In this document: piece by piece, positions 32,796-40,197 of the stretch
Position numbering within the stretch: position 1 is the stretch's first letter
How the letters are laid out: the number at the start of each line of letters is the position of its first letter
Assembly: GCF_002943105.1 (NCBI RefSeq)
Contig: NZ_PTPZ01000003.1
Location: 186,001 to 250,000, forward strand
DNA: 64,000 bases
Source: Cloacibacterium normanense
GTDB lineage: Bacteria; Bacteroidota; Bacteroidia; Flavobacteriales; Weeksellaceae
Reading direction: 5' to 3'
Made by a program: the position numbers and the translations under genes
Notes under the pieces: model-generated
Seen by the model: only the letters and a program-made list of their open reading frames with translations
Databases searched by the model: none
Told to the model about the DNA's origin: nothing

Positions 32796-35700
32796 ATGAA
32801 AAATCAAAATAAAATAATAGCAACCATCGACGGCAACGAAGCTGCGGCTTACATCGCATACCGAGTAAACGAAGTTTGTGCCATTTATCCTATCACGCCA
32901 TCTTCTACTATGGCAGAATTGGCAGACGAATGGGCGTCTAAAGGAATTAAAAATATCTGGGGAAACGTTCCTGAAATTATAGAAATGCAAAGTGAAGGTG
33001 GAGCTGCTGGTACAGTTCACGGTTCGCTTCAAGCTGGTGCTTTAACAACAACTTTTACCGCATCTCAAGGGTTAATGTTGATGCTTCCAAATATGTACAA
33101 AATTGCAGGAGAACTTACGAGTGCCGTTTTTCACGTAGCGGCGCGTTCTTTGGCAGCACAAGCTTTGTCGATTTTTGGTGATCATCAAGATGTAATGGCA
33201 GCCAGAACTACTGGTTTTGCGATGCTTTCTTCTACAAGTGTTCAAGAAGCACACGATATGGCGCTCATTGCCCAAGCTACAACTTTGAGAGCGAGAATTC
33301 CTTTTATCCATTTCTTTGACGGTTTCAGAACTTCTCACGAAGTGAATAAAATTAATTTGTTGAATGACGACCAAATTCGTGGAATGATAGATGACGAATT
33401 GGTGATTGCACATAGAAACAGAAGTCTCAATCCTGATAAACCTTTCGTAAGAGGAACTGCTCAGAATCCTGATGTTTATTTCCAAGGAAGAGAAACTTCT
33501 AATCCTTATTATGCTAAAATTCCTACCATTTTAAAGGAAGAAATGCAGAAATTCTCTGAAATTTCAGGTAGAAATTATGCTCCAGTTTCGTATTTTGGGC
33601 GTCCTGAAGCAGAAAATGTTATCGTAATTATGGGTTCTGGAGTAGAAACAGTGATTCCAACTTCTGAGTTTCTCAATAAAAATGGAGAAAAAACAGGTGT
33701 TCTGAAAATCTCGTTGTTTAGACCATTCCCAAATGAAGATTTCATTTCGGTTTTACCAAAATCTGTGAAAAAAATCGCTGTTTTAGACAGAACCAAAGAA
33801 CCTGGAAGCAATGGTGAACCAATGTATCAAGACGTTTTGGTTTGCCTTACAGAAGCGCTTACGAATGGAACTTTAGATAAAATGCCTAAAATTATTGGTG
33901 GTAGATACGGACTTTCGTCTAAAGAATTTACACCAGCAATGGTAAAAGCGGTTTATGATAATTTAAAAACCGAAAATTCTAAAAACCATTTTACGGTAGG
34001 GATTACAGATGATGTAAGTTTTACCAGTATTAATGTAGATTACAACTTTAAATTAGATGATTCTGGATGGAATCAAGCACTATTTTTCGGTTTGGGAGCA
34101 GATGGAACCGTAGGCGCGAATAAAAATTCGATTAAAATTATTGGCGAAAACACAGAACTTTCAGCGCAAGGATATTTCGTTTATGATTCTAAAAAATCTG
34201 GAGCGAAAACTGTTTCTCACCTTCGTTTTGGGCACGAGCCGATTGAAGCGCCTTATTTGATTTCAAAAGCAGATTTTATCGCTTGTCATTTCTTCAAATT
34301 TTTAGAAAATGAAGATATGCTCAGTTTTGCTAAAAATGGAGCGAAATTTTTATTGAATTCACCTTATTCTAAAGACGAAGTTTGGGATAAATTGCCATAC
34401 CAAGTTCAGCAACAATTGATTGAAAAAAATATTAAATTTTTCGTGATAGATGCTAATGAAGTTGCCGAAAAAACAGGAATGAGAGGCAGAATTAATACCA
34501 TTATGCAAACGTGTTTCTTTGAACTTTCAGGGGTTTTGCCAGAAGAAGAAGCGATTAAGCAAATTAAAAAAGCGATTGAAAAAACTTACATCAAAAAAGG
34601 ACAAGCTATAGTTGATAAAAACTTTGAAGCTGTTGATCAAACCTTAGCCAATTTATTTGAAGTTAATATTCCAGATGCAGTAACCGCCGAAAAAGGAGAG
34701 GAGCAAACCATCGACGAAAATGCACCAGATTTTGTAAAAAATATCACTTACAAAATGATGATTGGGAAAGGTGATGATTTACCTGTAAGTGCTATTCCTG
34801 CTGATGGAACTTATCCAAACGGAACTACAAAATGGGAAAAACGTAATATTTCTGAAAAAGTAGCCCATTGGAATGCAGATATCTGCATACAGTGTGGTAA
34901 TTGTAGTTTTGTTTGTCCTCATTCTGTGATTCGTTCTAAATTTTATCACAAAGATTTATTGACGGAAGTTCCAGAAGGTTTCCAATCAGCACCAATTAAT
35001 GCAAGAGGTTTCCCTGAAACTAAATTCACGCTTCAGGTTTATGAAGAAGATTGTACTGGTTGTAAATTATGCTACGAAGCTTGTCCGGTTATCGATCAAG
35101 AAAATGAAGAATTACGTGCGATTAATATTTTACCAAAAAATCCAGACCTTAAAAAACATAGAAAAGTGATTTCTTATTTCGAGAAATTGCCAATTCACGA
35201 TAAAAATATGGTGAATTATTCCACTGTTCACGGCGTACAATTTTTAGAGCCAATGTTCGAGTTTTCTGGAGCTTGTGCAGGTTGTGGAGAAACACCTTAC
35301 ATCAAAGTTCTCACTCAACTTTTCGGTGATAGATTAATGGTAGCCAATGCGACGGGTTGTTCATCAATCTACGGAGGAAATTTACCAACTACACCTTGGA
35401 GTTCTAATTCTAAAGGAAAAGGACCAGCTTGGAGCAATTCTCTCTTCGAAGATAATGCCGAATTTGGTTTAGGAATGAGACTTTCTGCGGATAAGCAATT
35501 GCAAATGGCTCATTATTACGCCGAAAAATTAAAACCAGAGTTAGGCGAAGATTTCATCAATGAAATTATCCATGCACCTCAAAAATTAGAAAGTCAAATC
35601 ATCAAACAAAGAGAAAGAGTAGAAATTCTAAAAAATAGATTGCAATTTTCTGAAAATCCAGATGCGAAACATCTCTATTCTCTTGCAGATCATTTGGTTC

Positions 35701-36371
35701 ATCGTGCTGTTTGGCTTATTGGTGGTGATGGTTGGGCTTATGATATCGGAAGTGGAGGTTTAGATCACGCGCTTTCTACAGGTAGAAATATCAATGTTTT
35801 GGTTTTAGATACTGAGGTTTACAGTAATACAGGTGGACAAAGTTCTAAAGCTACGCCAACTGCTGCTTCTGCGAAATTTGCAACTGCAGGAAAACGTGTT
35901 GGCAAAAAAGATTTGGCAATGCAAGCTATTTCTTACGGAAATGTTTATGTAGCAACCGTTGCAATGGGCGCAAATCCTCAACAAACATTATTGGCGATGC
36001 GTGAAGCAGAAGCTTATGACGGACCTTCATTAATTCTAGCGTACAGTCATTGTATTGCACACGGAATTGATATGGAAAAAGGTTTGAACCAACAAAAAAT
36101 GGCTGTAGCAAGTGGTTATTGGCCATTGATTAGATTCAATCCTGTGTTGAGAAAAAACAATAAAAATCCTTTTATCTTAGATTCTATTCGTCCTACAATT
36201 CCGTTTGAGGAATATGCGTACAACGAATTGCGTTACCGAGTTCTAAAACAAACGCAACCGCAAGATGCAGAACATTTGATGCAATTAGCACAAGAAATTG
36301 TAGATTTAAGATGGAAAACGTACGAAGATATGGCTTCATTAGGAGCTGAAAACTTCCAACCAACTTTTTAA
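32796..36371 (+). CDS. nifJ: Pyruvate:ferredoxin (flavodoxin) oxidoreductase
   Basis: 1191 residues from ATG 32796 (MKNQNKIIATIDGNEAAAYIAYR). Full domain set: the pyrimidine-binding domain (CAIYPITPSSTMAELADEW), domain II, the gamma domain, a two-cluster ferredoxin insert (C697 CIQCGNCSFVCP; C753 CTGCKLCYEACP), CAGCGE near 827 for the third cluster, and the TPP motif GDGWAYDIGSGG near 977 with YSNTGGQ. It oxidises pyruvate with CoA to acetyl-CoA, CO2 and reduced ferredoxin. Cotranscribed with the GltD-like gene (13-base gap). Its presence supports anaerobic or microaerobic growth. Confidence 0.95.
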   Translation: MKNQNKIIATIDGNEAAAYIAYRVNEVCAIYPITPSSTMAELADEWASKGIKNIWGNVPEIIEMQSEGGAAGTVHGSLQAGALTTTFTASQGLMLMLPNMYKIAGELTSAVFHVAARSLAAQALSIFGDHQDVMAARTTGFAMLSSTSVQEAHDMALIAQATTLRARIPFIHFFDGFRTSHEVNKINLLNDDQIRGMIDDELVIAHRNRSLNPDKPFVRGTAQNPDVYFQGRETSNPYYAKIPTILKEEMQKFSEISGRNYAPVSYFGRPEAENVIVIMGSGVETVIPTSEFLNKNGEKTGVLKISLFRPFPNEDFISVLPKSVKKIAVLDRTKEPGSNGEPMYQDVLVCLTEALTNGTLDKMPKIIGGRYGLSSKEFTPAMVKAVYDNLKTENSKNHFTVGITDDVSFTSINVDYNFKLDDSGWNQALFFGLGADGTVGANKNSIKIIGENTELSAQGYFVYDSKKSGAKTVSHLRFGHEPIEAPYLISKADFIACHFFKFLENEDMLSFAKNGAKFLLNSPYSKDEVWDKLPYQVQQQLIEKNIKFFVIDANEVAEKTGMRGRINTIMQTCFFELSGVLPEEEAIKQIKKAIEKTYIKKGQAIVDKNFEAVDQTLANLFEVNIPDAVTAEKGEEQTIDENAPDFVKNITYKMMIGKGDDLPVSAIPADGTYPNGTTKWEKRNISEKVAHWNADICIQCGNCSFVCPHSVIRSKFYHKDLLTEVPEGFQSAPINARGFPETKFTLQVYEEDCTGCKLCYEACPVIDQENEELRAINILPKNPDLKKHRKVISYFEKLPIHDKNMVNYSTVHGVQFLEPMFEFSGACAGCGETPYIKVLTQLFGDRLMVANATGCSSIYGGNLPTTPWSSNSKGKGPAWSNSLFEDNAEFGLGMRLSADKQLQMAHYYAEKLKPELGEDFINEIIHAPQKLESQIIKQRERVEILKNRLQFSENPDAKHLYSLADHLVHRAVWLIGGDGWAYDIGSGGLDHALSTGRNINVLVLDTEVYSNTGGQSSKATPTAASAKFATAGKRVGKKDLAMQAISYGNVYVATVAMGANPQQTLLAMREAEAYDGPSLILAYSHCIAHGIDMEKGLNQQKMAVASGYWPLIRFNPVLRKNNKNPFILDSIRPTIPFEEYAYNELRYRVLKQTQPQDAEHLMQLAQEIVDLRWKTYEDMASLGAENFQPTF

Positions 36372-36403
36372 TTGAGAATTGAAAGTTGAAAATTGAAAAT
36401 GAA

Positions 36404-36440
36404 AACCTTGCTGAATTTCAAAATCAGTAAGGTTTTTTTT
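36404..36440 (+). terminator. Terminator after nifJ
   Basis: Stem AACCTTGCTGA (36404-36414) with TCAGTAAGGTT (36424-36434), then T8. A short ATTGAAAGTTGAAAATTG minisatellite lies between the nifJ stop and the hairpin (36371-36400). Confidence 0.88.
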
Positions 36441-36466
36441 AATAAATTTGATATAAATAAATTTAA

Positions 36467-37051
36467 ATGAAAAATCTAATAACCACATTTTTTCTTTTTC
36501 TTGGAATCGTTGCTTTTTCACAGGAAAAAACCTTTGATACTGTTTCTCAGCAATTAAAAAATTCATCTAAAATTGATAATAGCGATAAAAAAGTAGCTAA
36601 TCTTTTTCAAAGATTCTATAACGAAGCATTACAGTCTGATAAAGGCGAGTTAAGTAATGATACTCCTGAAATAATTAATAAAACTTTTGAGGATAATAAC
36701 TTAAAAAATGGACATATACTTTTTGTATTTTTCATGTATCAAGATTATATTTCTAAAACAGCAGCGATAGGTAAACCTACGAACTCAAAATATCAGGTTC
36801 AAGTGATGGATTTTTTATACAAAGAGAGTAAGGAGATTTGGGAAAGAGTTCCTGCAATTATTTATATTTATGGATATGAAGCCCTTGATAACGACAATAA
36901 AATAGAAGAATCTGCAAAAATGATTTCTGAAGGATTGAAAGAGTATCCTGATTCTGTTCCTTTAAAGGTTTATCAGTACCTTAAAACAAAAGATCAACTT
37001 TTGAAAGAGGATTTAATTAAAAATCATGCTAACCATTGGATGGTTTTGTAA
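36467..37051 (+). CDS. Secreted protein, unknown function
   Basis: 194 residues with a signal peptide (MKNLITTFFLFLGIVAFSQ). The mature part is helical and polar, with a TPR-like C-terminus (YIYGYEALDNDNKIEESAKMISEGLKEYPDSVPLKVYQYLKTK). No family recognised. A TAAATTTG -7 box lies at 36443-36450, so it has its own promoter directly after the nifJ terminator, and it ends at a bidirectional terminator. Confidence 0.65.
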   Translation: MKNLITTFFLFLGIVAFSQEKTFDTVSQQLKNSSKIDNSDKKVANLFQRFYNEALQSDKGELSNDTPEIINKTFEDNNLKNGHILFVFFMYQDYISKTAAIGKPTNSKYQVQVMDFLYKESKEIWERVPAIIYIYGYEALDNDNKIEESAKMISEGLKEYPDSVPLKVYQYLKTKDQLLKEDLIKNHANHWMVL

Positions 37052-37070
37052 TATAAAATTTAATGCAAAC

Positions 37071-37106
37071 AAAAAATCCCCACCGAGAAATTGGTGGGGA
37101 TTTTTT
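37071..37106. terminator. Bidirectional terminator between convergent genes
   Basis: Perfect 13-bp stem AAAAATCCCCACC / GGTGGGGATTTTT, with A and T runs on the two sides, between the secreted protein gene (+) and the dsrE-like gene (-). Confidence 0.92.
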
Positions 37107-37124
37107 CAACACAAAAGTTTTTAT

Positions 37125-37643
37125 TTAGATAAAAATAATTTGAGTGCCTTCTCCAGCTGCTCTTGCGTAGAAATCACCTACAGTTAAGATGCCTTCCACT
37201 TCTGGAGTTAAGTCTTCTTCTTTTAAATCAAACATTTCAAAAGCCAATTTACAAACCCAAAGTCTGCAACCAGAAGCGGATAAAATTTCTAAAAATTCAT
37301 CAATTGGCGGAATGTCTAATTTTTCCATTTTAGATTTCATCATTTTGGTTGCCAGAGCTTCCATTCCGGGCAAACCGCCTAACATGGTAGGCATGTGCAT
37401 TGCAGGATTACCTACAGTAGCCACGTGAATGTCTTTTAGTCTGTCTTTAATTACAGCATCTAGTCCGAAGAATGTAAAGAAAATTTCTGCTTCCATACCT
37501 TCCATTCTCGCACCGTTTGCCAAAATAAAACCTGCGTAAACACTTTCTAAAGTTCCTTTAGAAATGATTACCATTACTTTTTCTATAGGTTTTAGAGATT
37601 TATCTAAATCTGCTAATGGATTTTTTAATAATGTAGTTTCCAT
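37125..37643 (-). CDS. DsrE/DsrF-like (DsrE2-type) sulfur-transfer protein
   Basis: 172 residues. The fold signature is KVMVIISKGTLESVYAGFILANGARMEGMEAEIFFTFFGLDAV, a DsrE-like strand-helix-strand, followed by a Met/Gly-rich loop (MPTMLGGLPGMEALATKMMKSKM), typical of DsrE2A proteins, and the conserved cysteine region ASGCRLWVCKLAFEMF (C-x4-C). DsrE-family proteins bind persulfide sulfur and hand it to TusA/TusE-like carriers. Third gene of the SQR-TusE-DsrE unit, separated from tusE by a hairpin-forming gap. Confidence 0.82.
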   Translation of the reverse strand: METTLLKNPLADLDKSLKPIEKVMVIISKGTLESVYAGFILANGARMEGMEAEIFFTFFGLDAVIKDRLKDIHVATVGNPAMHMPTMLGGLPGMEALATKMMKSKMEKLDIPPIDEFLEILSASGCRLWVCKLAFEMFDLKEEDLTPEVEGILTVGDFYARAAGEGTQIIFI

Positions 37644-37663
37644 ATTTTTTTGTTTTATTTATT

Positions 37664-37746
37664 GAGGGATTAGGCTTGAGGGATTAAGTTTTTAGTATTT
37701 GAAAAAAAATCAATTTACTAATCCCTTCATCCTAATTCCTAAATCC
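37664..37746. repeat. Inverted GGGATTAGG repeat between tusE and dsrE genes
   Basis: The left arm (37664-37688, AGGGATTAGGCTTGAGGGATT) is largely complementary to the right arm (37718-37746, CTAATCCCTTCATCCTAATTCC). It would fold into a long hairpin in the polycistronic message and might set the DsrE level or partly end transcription. Confidence 0.75.
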
Positions 37747-37749
37747 TTT

Positions 37750-38058
37750 TTAAATACAAGATTTTGGTTTAGAAATTCCTGCTAATCTACTAGAGATTTT
37801 TAGTGGTCCTTTTGGGAACAATTCATAGAATTCTTTAATATCTACTACGCCAGATTTTCCTACGCCTCTTATGGTTAATGCTACATCTTTTTTCTGTTGG
37901 TCTCTTAAATATTCTAACACGTCGAAATGTCTGTTTCCTAGTTCTAAACCGTCTTCTTTAGCCATTTCTTTAGCTACTTCGTGATTCCATTGGTTCATGT
38001 CTGTAAGGTATCCCTCGTCGTTTACATTGATTGTAAAACCTGCATAAGTTTTTTCCAT
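37750..38058 (-). CDS. tusE: TusE/DsrC family sulfur-relay protein
   Basis: 102 residues, whole-length match to TusE/DsrC: INVNDEGYLTDMNQWNHEVAKEMAKEDGLEL, LEYLRDQQKKDVALTIRGVGKSG, and the C-terminal arm LAGISKPKSCI with the active cysteine (CysA) at the penultimate position, C101. DsrC proteins that work with the dissimilatory sulfite reductase have a second cysteine 11 residues earlier; here that place is a serine (S90). So it should be a sulfur carrier rather than a DsrAB redox partner. It lies between SQR and DsrE. Confidence 0.88.
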   Translation of the reverse strand: MEKTYAGFTINVNDEGYLTDMNQWNHEVAKEMAKEDGLELGNRHFDVLEYLRDQQKKDVALTIRGVGKSGVVDIKEFYELFPKGPLKISSRLAGISKPKSCI

Positions 38059-38139
38059 TTTGATAATATTTTTTTTGTTAATTTTTTTTGAAATTTTAGA
38101 AATTCACCGTTCACAGCCCAGCGAATTCACTATTCACTT

Positions 38140-39387
38140 TTATACTGTTTCCTTGTCAAATTTCTTTCCTGCTCTGCTCATAGTAGGCGTTACGAAAGGT
38201 ATTTTTCTTGCTGGTAGAAGCATATTCCAATACACCCATTTAAAAGCCATTTTTCCGAAGTGGTTAAAAGCACTTTCTTCTAATAAATTTAGCGGACCGA
38301 TTCCAGCGAATGGGAATTTTCCTTTTAATGGTTCTACATCATAATTGAAGTCAATCAATAATGCTTTTCCTTTTCCTGTTTCTATGAAACAATTGGCGTG
38401 ACCGTCAAATTCTGGATTAAGTGGTTTTCCTTCTATATATTTTAGAATATTTTTAGTAAGAATTTCGGCTTCGAAATGTGCTACAGAACCAGCTTTTGAA
38501 GCAGGAACATTCGTAGCATCACCGATTACGAAAATATTTTCTTTTACTTTACTTTGTAAGGTATTTTTGTCCGTAGGAACGTAGTTTAAATCATCTCCAA
38601 AACCTGAACGAAGAATACATTCGTCTCCCATATTGGTAGGTATGGTTACTAATAAGTCAAAATCTACCACTTCGCCACCGTAATCGAACATTTTTCCGTT
38701 TTCTCCTTCTATATGTTCTACTGCGAAATCTGGAACAATTTTTATATTTTTTTCCTCTAATAAATAATTGAGCGTTTCAGTAGTTTTAGGCTTTGTAAAT
38801 GCGCCAGAAAGTGGAGTAACATAAGAAATTTCTACTTTGTCTCTCATTCCTTTTTTGGTGAAGTAATCATCTGCTAAAAAAGCAAATTCTAGCGGAGCAA
38901 CAGGACATTTTATTGGCATTTCGGTGATGTGAACCACTAATTTTCCTCCTGGCCAAGTTTCTAATTTTTTAGCCAATGCACAACTTCCCTCGAAAGTGTA
39001 GAAATCGAAAATATTTTTTTGCCAAGTGTCTCCTTTCATTCCCGGAACTTCTTCTGGAGCGATTTTACAACCTGTAGCAATGATGAGAATGTCATATTTT
39101 ACATTTCTTCCGTTTTCTAAAATAACGGTATCTGTATCTTTATCTATTCTGTCGATTTTTTCACGAATAAGTTGAATTCCTTTTGGTAAAAATTCATCAA
39201 TCGTTCTTTTTACATCTTCTGGTTGATAGGTTCCAAAAGGAATAAATAAAAATCCTGGCTGGTAGTAGTGAGACTTAAATTGGTCTACCAAAGTAATTTG
39301 CCAATCTTTTTTATTCAGTTTTTTTACTAGGTGATTCGCCATCATAGTTCCGGCGGTTCCTGCTCCTAAGATTACTAAGTTTTTCAT
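38140..39387 (-). CDS. sqr: Sulfide:quinone oxidoreductase-like FAD enzyme
   Basis: 415 residues. N-terminal FAD motif LVILGAGTAGTMMANHLVKKL, the SQR-typical YYQPGFLFIPFGTY, the second motif DILIIATGCKIAPEEVPGM and NIFVIGDATNVPASKAGSVAHFEAEIL near 284-310. Candidate redox cysteines are C136, C161 (IKCPVAPLEF) and C333 (ANCFIETG), a spacing like the three cysteines of SQR. It lacks an NAD-specific partner and ends in amphipathic helices that could bind the membrane. It should oxidise sulfide to sulfane sulfur and reduce menaquinone. First gene of the SQR-TusE-DsrE unit, with the shared two-operator promoter upstream. Confidence 0.85.
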   Translation of the reverse strand: MKNLVILGAGTAGTMMANHLVKKLNKKDWQITLVDQFKSHYYQPGFLFIPFGTYQPEDVKRTIDEFLPKGIQLIREKIDRIDKDTDTVILENGRNVKYDILIIATGCKIAPEEVPGMKGDTWQKNIFDFYTFEGSCALAKKLETWPGGKLVVHITEMPIKCPVAPLEFAFLADDYFTKKGMRDKVEISYVTPLSGAFTKPKTTETLNYLLEEKNIKIVPDFAVEHIEGENGKMFDYGGEVVDFDLLVTIPTNMGDECILRSGFGDDLNYVPTDKNTLQSKVKENIFVIGDATNVPASKAGSVAHFEAEILTKNILKYIEGKPLNPEFDGHANCFIETGKGKALLIDFNYDVEPLKGKFPFAGIGPLNLLEESAFNHFGKMAFKWVYWNMLLPARKIPFVTPTMSRAGKKFDKETV

Positions 39388-39431
39388 ATTTTCTAACTTT
39401 ATAAGAATGAGTAATTCTTAATTTTCTTGTA

Positions 39432-39501
39432 CAAAGTTACATCAGCGCTAAATGGACTTGTGTAACTTATATTACACAACCTCAATGACTTTTGTCATTA
39501 A
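39432..39501 (-). promoter_or_regulatory. Two-operator promoter of the SQR operon
   Basis: Read on the minus strand: the palindrome AATGACAAAAGTCATT (39499-39484), then TTGTGTAA-N6-TTACACAA (39479-39458, perfect 8-bp arms), then the -7 box TAACTTTG (39439-39432). The distance from the TGTAA...TTACA palindrome to the -7 box is 21 bases, and the two palindromes are 23 bases apart centre to centre, exactly as at 29142-29211. Confidence 0.7.
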
Positions 39502-39556
39502 AATCGAAATAAAATCCGTTATTTTTATTTGACTTAAATTTGTAAAAAATTAAAAA

Positions 39557-40144
39557 ATGTACTTAGAAAAAGAGATAGAGTTCATCCTTACTTTAGACCA
39601 ACTCAAAAACGTAATCCGTAGAAATTTTAATCATGACAATTCCCGAAGAGAAAATACAGCAGAACATTCATGGCAAGTCATTGTTTTTGCACAGATTCTT
39701 TTTCCCTATGCTCGAAACAAAGAAAAAATAGATTTAGGAAGAGTGATTAAGATGCTTTCTATACATGATGTGGTAGAAATAGATGCGGGAGATACATTTT
39801 TCTATGATGAAAAAGCAAATGAAGGAAAATTTGAACGTGAACTGGCTTCTGCTGAGAGAATTTTCGGGATTTTGGCAGAACCTATGAAATCAGAATTTAT
39901 GAATCTTTGGTTAGAATTCGAAGCTGGAGAAACAGAAACTGCCATTTTTGCAAGTGCTGTAGACAGAATGATTCCTTTTGTGATGAATTGTTTTAACAAT
40001 GGTTTGAGTTGGATAGAAGCAGGAGTAGAGTTCGAGAAGGTGAAAAAAATGCTTCGCCCGAGAATAGAATTGGCTTCAGAAGATATGCTCGATACCTTTG
40101 ATGTGTTGATTAGAAAGGCTTTTGACGAAGGAAAACTTATTTAA
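39557..40144 (+). CDS. HD-domain phosphohydrolase (HDDC2/YfbR-like)
   Basis: 195 residues. Metal-binding HD-fold residues: RRENTAEHSWQVIVFAQ (the first His), LSIHDVVEIDAGD (the HD pair) and ASAVDRMIPFVMNCFNNG (the distal Asp). This is the short HD family with 5'-deoxynucleotidase or similar activity. A TAAATTTG -7 box lies at 39535-39542. The start is divergent from the SQR operon; the two-operator region lies between them, so the HD gene may also be affected by it. Confidence 0.82.
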   Translation: MYLEKEIEFILTLDQLKNVIRRNFNHDNSRRENTAEHSWQVIVFAQILFPYARNKEKIDLGRVIKMLSIHDVVEIDAGDTFFYDEKANEGKFERELASAERIFGILAEPMKSEFMNLWLEFEAGETETAIFASAVDRMIPFVMNCFNNGLSWIEAGVEFEKVKKMLRPRIELASEDMLDTFDVLIRKAFDEGKLI

Positions 40145-40151
40145 TTATGAT

Positions 40152-40197
40152 TTAAGGATTTTCGATTTTTTAATTGACAAAAAATCGAAAGTCCTAA
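40152..40197. terminator. Bidirectional terminator between HD gene and mutS2
   Basis: The arms TTAAGGATTTTCGATTTTTT (40152-40171) and AAAAAATCGAAAGTCCTAA (40179-40197) pair with few mismatches. It overlaps the stop codon of mutS2. Confidence 0.82.
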
